A DNA stretch of 61,582 nucleotides from Lapidilactobacillus gannanensis (GCF_003946675.1 NZ_RHOT01000012.1:1-61582), one strand, 5' to 3'. Counted from the first letter of the stretch, positions 7,208 to 17,094 are shown. The notes: generated from the letters alone by a model not told the origin. Program-made: numbers and translations.

Positions 7208-8647
7208 TTACTTAGACTTAAATCGTTTAACTTTCTTTAAACGTTTCTTCTTGTTCTTCTTCTGTTTACGTACCATCGAATTCATTGCCATTTTGCCCAT
7301 ACGTCCTTGAATGCCGTCGCCGAGCATCCCCTCCATGCCAGAGAAGTTACCCTTAGACATTTTGGTCATCATTTCGCGGGATTGTTTGAATTGTTTGATC
7401 ATCCGGTTGACTTCTTGGACATTGCGGCCAGAACCAGCGGCAATTCGGCGGCGGCGACTAGGATTCAAAAGATCAGGATTCTCGCGTTCCTTAGGCGTCA
7501 TTGAATAAACGATTGCCTTTAAGTGATCAATATCCTTAGGGTCCATTTTGACATTTTTCAATGCTGGATTGTTCGCCATTCCGGGAATCATTTTCATAAT
7601 TTCATCCAATGGCCCCATGTTTTGAAGCTGGCTCATTTGATCAACGAAGTCATTGAAGTCAAAACTATTTTCCTGAATCTTTTGGGCCATTTTCTCAGCC
7701 TGATCAGTGTCATAGTCCTGTTGAGCTTTTTCAATCAAGCTCATCATGTCGCCCATTCCGAGAATGCGATCAGCCATTCGATCAGGATAGAAGACATCTA
7801 ATTGGTCGAGCTTTTCACCCTGCCCAATAAATTTAATTGGTTTACCAGTGACGGCTCGAATTGATAACGCCGCCCCACCACGAGTGTCGCCATCTAACTT
7901 GGTCAAAATAACCCCAGTGACGTCGAGTTGCTGATTGAACCCATCGGCAACCTGAGTCGCAACCTGACCAGTCATCGCATCGACAACTAATAGGATCTCA
8001 TTTGGTTGAGCCAAAGCCTTAATACGGGCCAATTCATCCATTAATTGTTCGTCAATTTCCAGACGACCGGCCGTATCAATGATCACGTAGTCATTTTTAT
8101 TTTTATCGGCTTCGGCCAAACCTTGCTTGACAATATCAACTGGGTCATGATCAGTTCCCATTTCAAAAACAGGGACATCTAATTGTTGACCAACTGTTAC
8201 CAACTGGTCAACTGCGGCTGGTCGATAAACGTCGGCCGCAATCATTAAGGGCCGTGCATGCTCTTGCTTCTTTAAGCGATTAGCCAATTTACCCGCAGTG
8301 GTTGTCTTACCAGCACCTTGTAAACCAACCATCATAATGATTGTTGGAATATGGGGAGACTTATTTAACGGTACGGCAGCTTCACCCATAACTTTAACTA
8401 ATTCATCATGGACGATTTTAATCACTTGTTGCGCTGGCGTTAAGCTTTCCAGCACTTCTTTACCTAGTGCTTGGGTACGAACTGTTTTAACGAAATCCTT
8501 AACCACGTCAAAGTTAACATCGGCCTCCAGGAGTGCCAGCCGAACTTCACGCATTGCTTCGCGGATATCATTTTCATTGATCTTACCTTTACGGCGTAAA
8601 CCGCTAAAGGCATTTTGTAATCGTTCTGTTAATCCTTCAAAGGCCAT
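7208..8647 (-). CDS. ffh: Signal recognition particle protein Ffh (SRP54)
   Basis: A 479-residue SRP GTPase that binds signal sequences and 4.5S/scRNA and delivers nascent membrane proteins to FtsY. It has the N domain, then the G domain with GLQGAGKTTTAGKLA near residue 108, DTAGR near 191 and TKLDGD near 249. A methionine-rich M domain with the signal-peptide groove and a lysine-rich tail fills residues 330-479. It lies 16 bases after ylxM and ends the rnc-smc-ftsY-ylxM-ffh run. The SRP RNA gene is not in this window. Confidence 0.97.
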   Translation of the reverse strand: MAFEGLTERLQNAFSGLRRKGKINENDIREAMREVRLALLEADVNFDVVKDFVKTVRTQALGKEVLESLTPAQQVIKIVHDELVKVMGEAAVPLNKSPHIPTIIMMVGLQGAGKTTTAGKLANRLKKQEHARPLMIAADVYRPAAVDQLVTVGQQLDVPVFEMGTDHDPVDIVKQGLAEADKNKNDYVIIDTAGRLEIDEQLMDELARIKALAQPNEILLVVDAMTGQVATQVADGFNQQLDVTGVILTKLDGDTRGGAALSIRAVTGKPIKFIGQGEKLDQLDVFYPDRMADRILGMGDMMSLIEKAQQDYDTDQAEKMAQKIQENSFDFNDFVDQMSQLQNMGPLDEIMKMIPGMANNPALKNVKMDPKDIDHLKAIVYSMTPKERENPDLLNPSRRRRIAAGSGRNVQEVNRMIKQFKQSREMMTKMSKGNFSGMEGMLGDGIQGRMGKMAMNSMVRKQKKNKKKRLKKVKRFKSK

Positions 8648-8663
8648 TTATCTTCAACCATCC

Positions 8664-9008
8664 TTACTGAGAATCAATTAAGTGTTCAAAATCTTTAAGT
8701 AGTGACTTTAATTCGGCATCAGTTTGATAACGCTGGGAAACCACGCGATTCAATTGATTAACCAACGTCACTTGTTGCTGAAAATGCGCCATTAAATGCA
8801 AGCGATCTTCATAACTTTGTAGAATTTTTTCGGTCCTCTTGATATTATCATAAACTGCCTGCCGACTCACTTCAAATTCAGCAGCAATTTCACCTAATGA
8901 GTAATCTTGGCCATAATATAAATCAAGATAAGTCGCCTGCTTGGAGGTCAGTAAGGACTGATAAAAATCGTAAAGTTCATTAACGTGTTCGTTGGGCACC
9001 AGATTCAT
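8664..9008 (-). CDS. ylxM: YlxM family DNA-binding protein
   Basis: A 114-residue helix-turn-helix protein of the UPF0122/YlxM family, found almost always beside ffh or ftsY. The HTH is the YSLGEIAAEFEVSRQAVYDNIK stretch around residues 38-58, similar to sigma-factor region 4. It may modulate expression or assembly of the SRP pathway; its function is not firmly established. I place the start at the ATG at 9008, one base after the ftsY stop, with AGGCGG ahead; an ATG seven codons earlier lies within ftsY. Confidence 0.88.
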   Translation of the reverse strand: MNLVPNEHVNELYDFYQSLLTSKQATYLDLYYGQDYSLGEIAAEFEVSRQAVYDNIKRTEKILQSYEDRLHLMAHFQQQVTLVNQLNRVVSQRYQTDAELKSLLKDFEHLIDSQ

Positions 9009-9009
9009 T

Positions 9010-10449
9010 TTAATTAGCCGCCTCATCAATTAAGCCCTTAAATAGGCCGTAAACAAATTTTTCGGCATTAAAGGCCTGCAAATCACCAACATGTTCGCCT
9101 AAACCAACTAGTTTAACTGGCAAATGTAGTTCATTTCGGATTGCAATGACAATGCCCCCCTTAGAACTACCATCAAGTTTAGTCAAGACAATGCCGGTAA
9201 CATCGGTCGTTGCTTGGAACTGTTTAGCTTGATTTAAGGCATTTTGCCCAGTCGAAGCATCTAAAACTAATAACACTTCCTGTGGCGCTGCTGGTAACTC
9301 ACGCACAATTACTCGTTTCATTTTGGCAAGCTCATTCATCAAGTTCACTTTGTTTTGCAAACGGCCAGCAGTATCAACCAATAACACATCATAGTTTTCG
9401 GCTTTAGCTTTTTTGACTGCTTCAAAGGCAACTGAAGCTGGATCAGCACCAGGTTCAGATTTAACAATATCCACCCCAACACGACGGGCCCATTCAGCCA
9501 GTTGCTCAATTGCACCGGCCCGGAAAGTATCACAGGCTGCTAACAGGACTTTTTTGCCTTCAGCCTTTAACTGAGCTGATAATTTACCAACGGTGGTAGT
9601 TTTACCAGCACCATTAACGCCCACAAATAGGAAAACAGTTGGGCCAGCAGTTGGTGCGGCAAAATGAAGCTGGTTGTCTTCTTCGGCACCAGCATCACCG
9701 TATAAATCAACCATTTTTTCAACGATGACCAAACCCACTTGTTTTTTGGTCTTGGCATTTTGTAATTTAACTTCGTCACGTAATTGATTGCTGATCGTCA
9801 TTGCCGTTTCAAACCCAACATCAGCTTCGATTAGCATTCCTTCCAGATCTTCAAAGAAATCTTCATCAACCGAACGAAAACCTGCTAAAAATTCATTCAA
9901 CCGTGCTGCAAAACCATGGCGACTTTTAGCCAACCCGCGGTCATAGTCGGTCGTGGTTTCGTCAGTGGTCGTGGTCGCACTAGTTTCAGACGTCGCACTT
10001 ACTACTGAAGTTGGCGTCACTAAGGATTCTGAGGTGGATTCAGCATCAACCGATGTTGTTGAGGTTTCGTTAGCAGCTGATGTTGCCACAGTTGATGCCT
10101 GTGTTGCTAGCTTAGTTGCTTGGCTGGTTAATGATTGGTCGCTTGACTCTGGTGCAGCACTGTCTGACGCAGCTTGTTCAGCTGCTGGTAGTGCTGATTG
10201 CTCGTCAGCCTGCTTATTCTCATTAGTCAGCGATGTTTGGGTAACCACTGACTTTTCTGTAGTCGCCGATGTTGATGCAGCTTGACCTGTAGCTGATACT
10301 GTCTCTGACGTACTCAAATCAGCCGTTGTCGAACCTGATGCCGAGTTTTCCGTGTCATCAGCTGCAACTGTTGCTTTTTTTTCAGTTGGTTCAGTTGACT
10401 CGGCTTTACCGCCGCCAAATGCTTTCTTAACCCGATCGAAAAATCCCAT
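9010..10449 (-). CDS. ftsY: Signal recognition particle receptor FtsY
   Basis: A 479-residue SRP receptor GTPase that docks Ffh-ribosome complexes at the membrane. The conserved NG domain fills about residues 170-479, with GVNGAGKTTTVGKLS, DTAGRLQNK and TKLDGSSKGG motifs. Residues 17-168 form a long low-complexity region rich in Thr, Ser, Ala and Glu with almost no hydrophobic residues. It corresponds to the variable acidic A domain but is unusually long for a Firmicute. GGAGG precedes ATG. It lies 39 bases after smc. Confidence 0.96.
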   Translation of the reverse strand: MGFFDRVKKAFGGGKAESTEPTEKKATVAADDTENSASGSTTADLSTSETVSATGQAASTSATTEKSVVTQTSLTNENKQADEQSALPAAEQAASDSAAPESSDQSLTSQATKLATQASTVATSAANETSTTSVDAESTSESLVTPTSVVSATSETSATTTTDETTTDYDRGLAKSRHGFAARLNEFLAGFRSVDEDFFEDLEGMLIEADVGFETAMTISNQLRDEVKLQNAKTKKQVGLVIVEKMVDLYGDAGAEEDNQLHFAAPTAGPTVFLFVGVNGAGKTTTVGKLSAQLKAEGKKVLLAACDTFRAGAIEQLAEWARRVGVDIVKSEPGADPASVAFEAVKKAKAENYDVLLVDTAGRLQNKVNLMNELAKMKRVIVRELPAAPQEVLLVLDASTGQNALNQAKQFQATTDVTGIVLTKLDGSSKGGIVIAIRNELHLPVKLVGLGEHVGDLQAFNAEKFVYGLFKGLIDEAAN

Positions 10450-10488
10450 GAAGTTCCTCCCTAAATTAGTTGTTTGAGATCCTGTTGT

Positions 10489-13400
10489 TTATTGTCCACT
10501 GACAGATACAGCTTGTTGATCAAGGTCCGTTAGTGACACGCTGATGATTTTGGAAATACCTGATTCTTGCATGGTCACGCCATAGAGCCGGTCAACTTTA
10601 ACCATGGTGCCTTTACGATGCGTAATGACAATGAACTGCGTTTGTTGCTCATAATGTTGTAAATAATTCGCAAAGCGGTCAACATTTGCTTCATCCAAAG
10701 ATGCTTCAACTTCGTCTAAGATACTAAACGGTGCTGGCCGTACTTTCAAAATAGCAAATAGTAATGTAATCGCTGTTAAGGCGCGTTCACCACCAGACAG
10801 CAAACTTAAATGTTGCAACTTTTTACCAGGTGGCTGCGCATTGATCTCAATTCCGGTAGTTAATGGATCACTTTCGTCAGTTAAATCAAGTTGCGCCTGG
10901 CCACCACCAAACATTTTTGGAAAAATATCACGAAATGCCTGGTTAACCGCAGTAAAGGTTGTTTGAAAACGGCGACTAACCTCTTGATCCATTTCAGTCA
11001 TTGTTGCTAATAACTGTTCACGGGCTGCAATTAAATCCGCCTGTTGTTTAGCCAAAAATTGATAACGCTCATTCACTTCAGCAAATTCTTGAATAGCATC
11101 TAAATTCACCTGACCGATATCGGCCAAAGCCATTTTAACTAATTTTATTTGCTGTTGTAACTCCGACAAAACAACCTGCTGTTGCTGAGCCTGCTGATAG
11201 GCGGCCTCAAAGCTTAATTGATAAGTTTCACTTAAGCGAGTTAAGCGTTGACTCATGGCGGTTTTTAATGAATTAACTGCCACGGCAACTTGCTCCTGTT
11301 CTTTTGCGGTTTGCTTCTGTAATTGATAACAACGTTCAGCTTCTGGCTCCAAAGTGGTCAAAGCTTGACTAGCTGTCGTTCGATCAGCCTGTGCCCGTGT
11401 TAAAGTGGCTTGCTGACGACTAATTTGTTCAGTTAAATCCGCTAGCTGCTGCTTTATGGTATCAATGTCTTGTTTACTTTGAGTTGCTGTCGCCGTCAAA
11501 TCAGTCAGTGTTTGTTGTAACTGTTGCTGCCGCTCCTTTTGTTGTTGCAAAGTTTGTGTCTGCCGTTTAGCTAGATCCTGTTGATTTTGCAAAGTGGTAT
11601 TAACGACCGCTAACTGAGTTTTTAATTCACTAATTTCTCCTGTTAAAGTCTCCTTTTGACTATTGAAATTAGTTAACCGTTCCTGAAGTTGATCAAGCTG
11701 TGCTTGCACTTGCGTCACTTGTTGGGCCAGTTGCTCCTGCTGATCTTTCGTTGTTGCGATCTTCGCAACTAAGTCAGCTTGTTCAGTTTGTAATCGTTTA
11801 GCCGTTAATTGGCCAACTTGTTGTTCTCGCTGTAAGCGACTTAATTGTGCTTGTTCTTGCTGGGTTTGATCTTGGATATGACTTAATGCCAGTTGTTGCT
11901 TTTGTTGGGCTTGCTCAGCAATCGTGACTGCTTCACTAGCTGCCATTTGGTGCTGTTTAGTTGTGGCTAAGTGCTCTTTCTTTTGATTTAAAGATTGCTG
12001 TAAAGTCTTCAATTGTTGCTGCTGATCAGCCAACTCCTGCTGTCGATTCAATAATCCTTGGCCTTGCTGCTTAAGGCGGCCCCCCGTCATGGCACCCCCT
12101 GGTGAAAGGATATCGCCTTCCAAAGTGACAATTCGGGTTTGAAAATGAATTGCTTTAGCAATTGCCGTAGCTGTTACCAGATTAGTTGCTAGAAGAACAT
12201 TTCCTAGTAAATGTTGTAAAATCTTTTCAAGTCCAGGAGCAATTTTAATTAAATCCGCACCGACACCCAGAAAACCAGGCAGCTGTTGTGCCGTTTGTAA
12301 AACATGTTGTGCAACTGAGCGGCTTTGAATCGTTGTTAAAGGCAAAAATGTGGCACGGCCCAAACGGCGTTCTTTCAAGAAGTGAATCGCTTGACTAGCG
12401 CTTTGGGTGTCTAGACAAACAATTTGTTGCAGCTGCGCACCTAATACTTGTTCAATCGCCACTTGATAATCACTTGGCACTGTCAGTAAATCAGCAACAG
12501 CGCCCTTCAAACCAGGTAATTGATTCTTCGGGTTCAAAACAGCTCTGACCCCTAAGTAAAAGCCGCTATGATCAGTAGTTAATTCTTGTAAACTCTGATA
12601 ACGTGCTTTTAATTGCTGAAACTTTTCTAATTGTTGGTACCATACTTGTTGTTCTTCGTTAGCTTCATTTTCTAATTGTGTAAACGCTAATTTGGCTTGT
12701 TGTAATGCGGCGATTTGTTGATCAAGCGTCTGCTGCAAATCAGCTTCTTTTTGCGTTTGTTGTTGACAAATCGTTGTCTGCTTGGCCAATTGTGCATCCT
12801 GTTGCTGTTGATCAGCAGTTTGCTGTTGCATTTGGTTAGCCAAACGCGTTTGACTATCTTCTAAATGAACCAATTCATTACGATTAGTAGTTTGTTGCTG
12901 TAACAATTCAATGTAGTCACCACGTCGTTGAGTCAATTGAGTGGCCAAATCGTCTTGATTCTCATTGAGTTGTGTCTGCAACTGCCGCAATTGTTGTTGT
13001 AAATCCTGCTGCTGCTTAGTCGCTGCCGCAACATTGTCAGTAGTCGTTTGTAAATTAGCAGTTTGCTGGGTTAAATTAGTTGCCAACTCCGCCAATTGCT
13101 GCTGGGTCGTGCTTAAGCTCGTATCATGATAACTAGAACGTTCTGTGGTCAAAGAAACCTGACCCTTTAATTGCTCCTGTTGACGCGTCTTTTCTAAAAG
13201 CGATTGCTGCTGACTTTCAATTTTTTGGTTAATCACGGCCAATTTTTGACGCAATTCACTTAAATTCTGATTTGCTTGTTGGGCCTGTTGATCGATTTTG
13301 TCAGAAATCTGTTGTAATTCAGTTTGACGCGTTTGCTTAGCAGTTTGTTGTTGCTGCAAATCAGCCAATTCCAAAGCCAAAATTTGTTGATCAAGTTGAT

Positions 13401-14067
13401 CATACTGCTTTTTTTGACGTTGATAATCAGTCGCTAGACTGGCTTGTTGACGTAATGGCTCAATCCGACTTTTTAATTCGGCATAAATATCCGCAACTCG
13501 ATTCAAATTTTCATTGGCGGTCGCTAGTTCAGCTTCAGCCTGCTGCTTTTGCTGCTTATATTTATAAACACCAGCCACTTCTTCAATAATCATCCGTCGT
13601 TCTTCTGGCTTACTATTGAAGATTTCTTCAACCCGCCCCTGAGAAATAATCGAGAAAGAGGCCTTGCCCATACCTGCATTCAGAAACAAATCACTGATAT
13701 CACGTAAACGACAGCTTTTCTGATTAAGATAAAACTCACTGGTACCATCGCGAAACAATCGCCTGGTCACAGACACGGTAGTTTGATCAGTCGTTAATTC
13801 ATGGTTACGATTATCAAAAATTAAAGTGACCTCAGCCCGATTTAATGGTTCTCGCAACGCACTGCCAGCAAAAATAATATCCGGCATATGACTGCCTCGT
13901 AAACTTTTAGCTGATTGTTCGCCCATCACCCAGCGAATAGCTTCAGTAATATTACTTTTACCACTGCCGTTAGGACCAACAATGCCAGTGACCCCTGTTG
14001 TAAAGTCAATGGTCGTTTTGTCAGCAAAAGATTTAAATCCATTAATAATTAGTGATTTTAGCGGCAT
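10489..14067 (-). CDS. smc: Chromosome segregation ATPase SMC
   Basis: A 1192-residue condensin subunit, full length. The head has Walker A GPNGSGKSNITEAI at about residues 32-45. Two very Gln-rich coiled-coil arms (about 170-490 and 660-1000) flank a hinge around 510-640. The C-terminal head has the LLSGGERALTAI signature and Walker B ILDEVEASLDEANV. With ScpA/ScpB it loads at ParB-parS and organises the chromosome. It lies 12 bases after rnc, the usual Firmicutes order. Confidence 0.97.
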   Translation of the reverse strand: MPLKSLIINGFKSFADKTTIDFTTGVTGIVGPNGSGKSNITEAIRWVMGEQSAKSLRGSHMPDIIFAGSALREPLNRAEVTLIFDNRNHELTTDQTTVSVTRRLFRDGTSEFYLNQKSCRLRDISDLFLNAGMGKASFSIISQGRVEEIFNSKPEERRMIIEEVAGVYKYKQQKQQAEAELATANENLNRVADIYAELKSRIEPLRQQASLATDYQRQKKQYDQLDQQILALELADLQQQQTAKQTRQTELQQISDKIDQQAQQANQNLSELRQKLAVINQKIESQQQSLLEKTRQQEQLKGQVSLTTERSSYHDTSLSTTQQQLAELATNLTQQTANLQTTTDNVAAATKQQQDLQQQLRQLQTQLNENQDDLATQLTQRRGDYIELLQQQTTNRNELVHLEDSQTRLANQMQQQTADQQQQDAQLAKQTTICQQQTQKEADLQQTLDQQIAALQQAKLAFTQLENEANEEQQVWYQQLEKFQQLKARYQSLQELTTDHSGFYLGVRAVLNPKNQLPGLKGAVADLLTVPSDYQVAIEQVLGAQLQQIVCLDTQSASQAIHFLKERRLGRATFLPLTTIQSRSVAQHVLQTAQQLPGFLGVGADLIKIAPGLEKILQHLLGNVLLATNLVTATAIAKAIHFQTRIVTLEGDILSPGGAMTGGRLKQQGQGLLNRQQELADQQQQLKTLQQSLNQKKEHLATTKQHQMAASEAVTIAEQAQQKQQLALSHIQDQTQQEQAQLSRLQREQQVGQLTAKRLQTEQADLVAKIATTKDQQEQLAQQVTQVQAQLDQLQERLTNFNSQKETLTGEISELKTQLAVVNTTLQNQQDLAKRQTQTLQQQKERQQQLQQTLTDLTATATQSKQDIDTIKQQLADLTEQISRQQATLTRAQADRTTASQALTTLEPEAERCYQLQKQTAKEQEQVAVAVNSLKTAMSQRLTRLSETYQLSFEAAYQQAQQQQVVLSELQQQIKLVKMALADIGQVNLDAIQEFAEVNERYQFLAKQQADLIAAREQLLATMTEMDQEVSRRFQTTFTAVNQAFRDIFPKMFGGGQAQLDLTDESDPLTTGIEINAQPPGKKLQHLSLLSGGERALTAITLLFAILKVRPAPFSILDEVEASLDEANVDRFANYLQHYEQQTQFIVITHRKGTMVKVDRLYGVTMQESGISKIISVSLTDLDQQAVSVSGQ

Positions 14068-14079
14068 GAATCATCCAAC

Positions 14080-14787
14080 CTATTCCTCATTGATAACATG
14101 ATATTTCAACAATGCACTTTTAGCAGCCGCTTTTTCGGCTGTTTTTTTATTCTTACCTTCACCCTTGGTAACCAGCTGACCATCCACCTGCAACTCAACG
14201 ATGAATTGTTTATCATTTTCATCACCAACTGTGTCTAACACCACATATTCAATCTGGCGTTCGCCATCGCGCTGCAAATATTCCTGCAATCTGGTCTTAA
14301 AATCCACATCAGAGGAATATTGTCCAGCGTCAATTTTAGGGAAAAGTATTTGTTTGAGAAACGCGACTACTGCGGGCATACCTTGATCAAGATAAAGAGC
14401 GCCATTGAACGCCTCCCAAACATCTTCTAACAAGCTGGGACGTTCCCGCGAGCCCATTCGTTCCTCACCGACACCTAAGTTGATATAAGGCTTAAACCCA
14501 GCTTCCAGTGCCAAATTGCAAAAACTTGATGACTTAACAATTGCGGCTCGCATTCTGGTTAGCTTGCCTTCTGGTAAATGTTGGTAATTTTCAAATAAAT
14601 AATCTGAAACAGCTAGTTCCATGACGGCATCACCTAAAAACTCTAGCCGCTCATAATTACCATAACCTAATTCTTTATTTTCATTGGCAAATGAGGCATG
14701 CGTAAAGGCTGCATCTAATAAAGATAAGTCTTTAAACTCCACACCGTACTTTGCTCGCAAAGCCGTCGTAAATTCGGCAGCGACCAT
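14080..14787 (-). CDS. rnc: Ribonuclease III
   Basis: A 235-residue double-strand-specific endoribonuclease for rRNA and scRNA processing. The catalytic signature ERLEFLGDAVMELAVS is near residue 46, a second acidic cluster (EDVWEAFNGALY) is near 120, and a C-terminal dsRNA-binding domain fills about 160-232. It is the first gene of the rnc-smc-ftsY-ylxM-ffh operon. A TATAAT -10 lies 62 bases upstream on the minus strand. The ATG follows AGGAG. Confidence 0.96.
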   Translation of the reverse strand: MVAAEFTTALRAKYGVEFKDLSLLDAAFTHASFANENKELGYGNYERLEFLGDAVMELAVSDYLFENYQHLPEGKLTRMRAAIVKSSSFCNLALEAGFKPYINLGVGEERMGSRERPSLLEDVWEAFNGALYLDQGMPAVVAFLKQILFPKIDAGQYSSDVDFKTRLQEYLQRDGERQIEYVVLDTVGDENDKQFIVELQVDGQLVTKGEGKNKKTAEKAAAKSALLKYHVINEE

Positions 14788-14848
14788 AAAACCTCACTCC
14801 TTAATTAATTAGCCTAACCTAAATTCAATCATAATCCTGAATACTTCA

Positions 14849-14854
14849 ATTATA
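14849..14854 (-). promoter_or_regulatory. -10 element of the rnc-smc-ftsY operon
   Basis: TATAAT on the minus strand just upstream of rnc, next to the end of the OppA-like gene. The -35 at 17 bases (CTCACA) is poor. Confidence 0.4.
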
Positions 14855-14861
14855 CCCTAAA

Positions 14862-16637
14862 TCAGCGTTTTTGTGAGGTGACACTCACGTTTTCCCAACC
14901 AATAGTCGGTGCTAATGAAAATCCTTTTACACGCTGATTAACTGCACGAACATCACAACTTCCAGTCGTTGGTACAACATAAGCAGCTTGGTTCATATAA
15001 GTTTGCCAAGTACGAAAAGCCTGAACCCGTGTCGTCGTATCAAAAGCAGCAACATCATCAATCGCGGCTAATAATTGGTTATTTCTCTTCGTGACAAAGC
15101 GACTGAGATTAAAACTAGCCGTTTCTGAATATAAATCAGCTGGCGAAGGCTCGGTCGATAAATCCCAAGCGGCTTCAAAAAAGTCAATATCCGGATCATC
15201 ATTCATTAACTTGTCGTAAAAGCTGTTCGCTTCTAACAAGCGACCTGACGTTAATTTAACATTTAGCCCCAGTTTATGCCATTCAGCCAAATAAGTTTGC
15301 ACCATTTCCTCTTTATGCGTACTATCGCGCTTAACTGCAAAATGGAGAACTAATGGTTTGCCATTTGGTTGCACTCGCCATTTGCCGGACTTGCGATACC
15401 CAGCCTGATCCAAGAGTCGGGCAGCTTTAGCTGGATCGTAATCATAGCTAGCCGCCTGATCATTGTAGTATTGCTTAAAAGCCCGAGGAATCAAAGTATT
15501 GATTTTAAATTGCCAACCATTGGTATACTGACGCGATACTTGTTGAACGTTCATACTATAAATAATGGCCTGCCGCAAAGCCTTTGTTTGCAACTTATTA
15601 TGTTGATCCATCACATTTTTGCCATTTTTGTAGCGGCCTACTTTAAACGCTAGATAACGATAACTTAACGATTTATCGCCGATGAATTTAGTATGCGTAT
15701 CTGATTGTAATGCTGTAAATTGTTCATCGGCAACAGTAGCAACATCATATTGGTGTTTTTGCATGACTTGAACCACTGAATTAGGCGACACCACATTATA
15801 AGTAATCGTAGCTAACTGTGGCTTGCGACCATAATAATAAGGATTCGGTGTCCAAACTACTTTCTGCCCAGTTTCCACACTTTTAACTTGGTAGGGGCCA
15901 TAATACAGCGGGGTTTCACGAATTGCGGCACTATTGCGGACCTGATCAAAGGCAATTTGCCGGAGCTGATGACTAGGACTTGCATATTCCCAAAAATAGC
16001 CATTGCCACTTTGGGTCATTCCGGGCTTCATTGCTAAATAATGAATCACCACTTGATTGCCTTGAGCACCAGCCGGTAGTTCAATGCCGGAAATATGGTC
16101 AGATTGACCGGCATGATAAGCCGCCATGCCCACAATCTGCGCCAATGAATTCGTGTAACGCTGGCTTTGACTTTTAGGATTGGCAATTAGCAAATACGAA
16201 TACAAAATATCCTCAGCAATCAAGGGCTGACCGTCTGACCAACGGACCTTAGGATTAATCGTGATTGTCACCGTTTTAGCAGCAATATTCAAAGCCAAAT
16301 TAGCGGCGCCACCATCAATAATGCGGTAATTATCATCAAACTTGAATAAAGGTTCATTACCTGGGTCAGCAATAACTTCATCATTTTTGTCAGTCACGAA
16401 AGCTTCATTGAAAATCCCCTTAAAAGGTGACCAAGAAACTAATGCATATTTAAAATGACCACCACTTACTGCTGTGTGCTGATTATGCACACCGACTGGT
16501 AACTTAGCCAAAGTTGTGCCTTGATAATTACCGGTTGACTTGGTGTCATCATCATGACGCTGACAACCAGCTAGCAAAATTATTCCCATACAGAAGGCAA
16601 CTAATAACCCTAGCTGTCCTGACTTCCACTTCATCAT
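14862..16637 (-). CDS. Oligopeptide ABC transporter substrate-binding lipoprotein (OppA-like)
   Basis: A 591-residue SBP_bac_5 family protein. The N-terminus is a lipoprotein signal with lipobox LAGC (Cys25), so it is anchored outside the membrane. The body has family features: DGQPLIAEDILYSY near residue 136, NPYYYGRKPQLATITYNVV near 265, and ALRQAIIYSMN near 352. It should capture peptides for an Opp/Dpp permease, but no permease or ATPase genes are adjacent, so it is an orphan binding protein or a peptide-pheromone receptor type. It sits between acpP and rnc behind a long palindrome. GGAG lies six bases before ATG. Confidence 0.92.
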   Translation of the reverse strand: MMKWKSGQLGLLVAFCMGIILLAGCQRHDDDTKSTGNYQGTTLAKLPVGVHNQHTAVSGGHFKYALVSWSPFKGIFNEAFVTDKNDEVIADPGNEPLFKFDDNYRIIDGGAANLALNIAAKTVTITINPKVRWSDGQPLIAEDILYSYLLIANPKSQSQRYTNSLAQIVGMAAYHAGQSDHISGIELPAGAQGNQVVIHYLAMKPGMTQSGNGYFWEYASPSHQLRQIAFDQVRNSAAIRETPLYYGPYQVKSVETGQKVVWTPNPYYYGRKPQLATITYNVVSPNSVVQVMQKHQYDVATVADEQFTALQSDTHTKFIGDKSLSYRYLAFKVGRYKNGKNVMDQHNKLQTKALRQAIIYSMNVQQVSRQYTNGWQFKINTLIPRAFKQYYNDQAASYDYDPAKAARLLDQAGYRKSGKWRVQPNGKPLVLHFAVKRDSTHKEEMVQTYLAEWHKLGLNVKLTSGRLLEANSFYDKLMNDDPDIDFFEAAWDLSTEPSPADLYSETASFNLSRFVTKRNNQLLAAIDDVAAFDTTTRVQAFRTWQTYMNQAAYVVPTTGSCDVRAVNQRVKGFSLAPTIGWENVSVTSQKR

Positions 16638-16660
16638 CGAAAACTCCTTACAAAAATAAA

Positions 16661-16771
16661 GCGTGCCAGCACTGGTTTTCCACTGATCAGTAATGATAAA
16701 ATCCGGACAATTCTGAGAAGAATCGCCCGGATTTTATCATTGAGTAGGACCAGCCACCTCTTGCAGGCACG
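16661..16771. repeat. Long imperfect inverted repeat upstream of the OppA-like gene
   Basis: The outer stem is CGTGCC (16662-16667) with GGCACG (16766-16771). The intermediate pairing is CTGGT with ACCAG. The inner perfect 15-bp stem begins AATGATAAAATCCGG (16692-16706 with 16727-16741). It lies between acpP and the OppA-like gene. On the minus strand a CTTTATTTTT tract follows, so it may end the acpP transcript, but the stem is much longer than a normal terminator. Confidence 0.6.
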
Positions 16772-16838
16772 TTTACAAAATAATATTTGACTGTTCGGCA
16801 CAATTAAGTTCTGTTACCAGCCAGCTAATAACACTTAA

Positions 16839-17084
16839 TTATTTCGTTTGGTGGGCAAAAACATAGTCAACGGCATCCCCAACAGTTTCTAGTTTTTCCG
16901 CATCGTCATCAGGAATTTCACCGCCAAAAGTATCTTCTAATTCCAGCACAAATTCAACGAGATCAATTGAATCAGCTGCTAAGTCACTCTTAATATTAGT
17001 GCTCGCAGTAATCGATTCTGGTGCAACTTCAAACCGGCCAGCAATTAATTGACTGATTTTTTGTAAAATTTCTTCTTTAGTCAT
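16839..17084 (-). CDS. acpP: Acyl carrier protein
   Basis: An 81-residue acidic carrier protein with the phosphopantetheine attachment serine in ADSIDLVEFVLELED (Ser38). It shuttles acyl chains in fatty-acid synthesis and supplies acyl-ACP to PlsX. It lies ten bases after plsX with GGAGG before the ATG. The other fab genes are absent here, the usual arrangement in lactobacilli, where a second acpP sits in the fab cluster. Confidence 0.95.
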   Translation of the reverse strand: MTKEEILQKISQLIAGRFEVAPESITASTNIKSDLAADSIDLVEFVLELEDTFGGEIPDDDAEKLETVGDAVDYVFAHQTK

Positions 17085-17094
17085 GATGGTCCTC

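Noticed and set aside
9953..10285. Plus-strand 110-codon frame with Val/Ala/Ser bias
   Set aside because: Antisense shadow of the low-complexity arm of ftsY.
16661..16771. T-box riboswitch for the OppA-like gene
   Set aside because: The minus strand has AGGTGGC-like bases, but no AGGGTGGNACCGCG core and no specifier-loop architecture.
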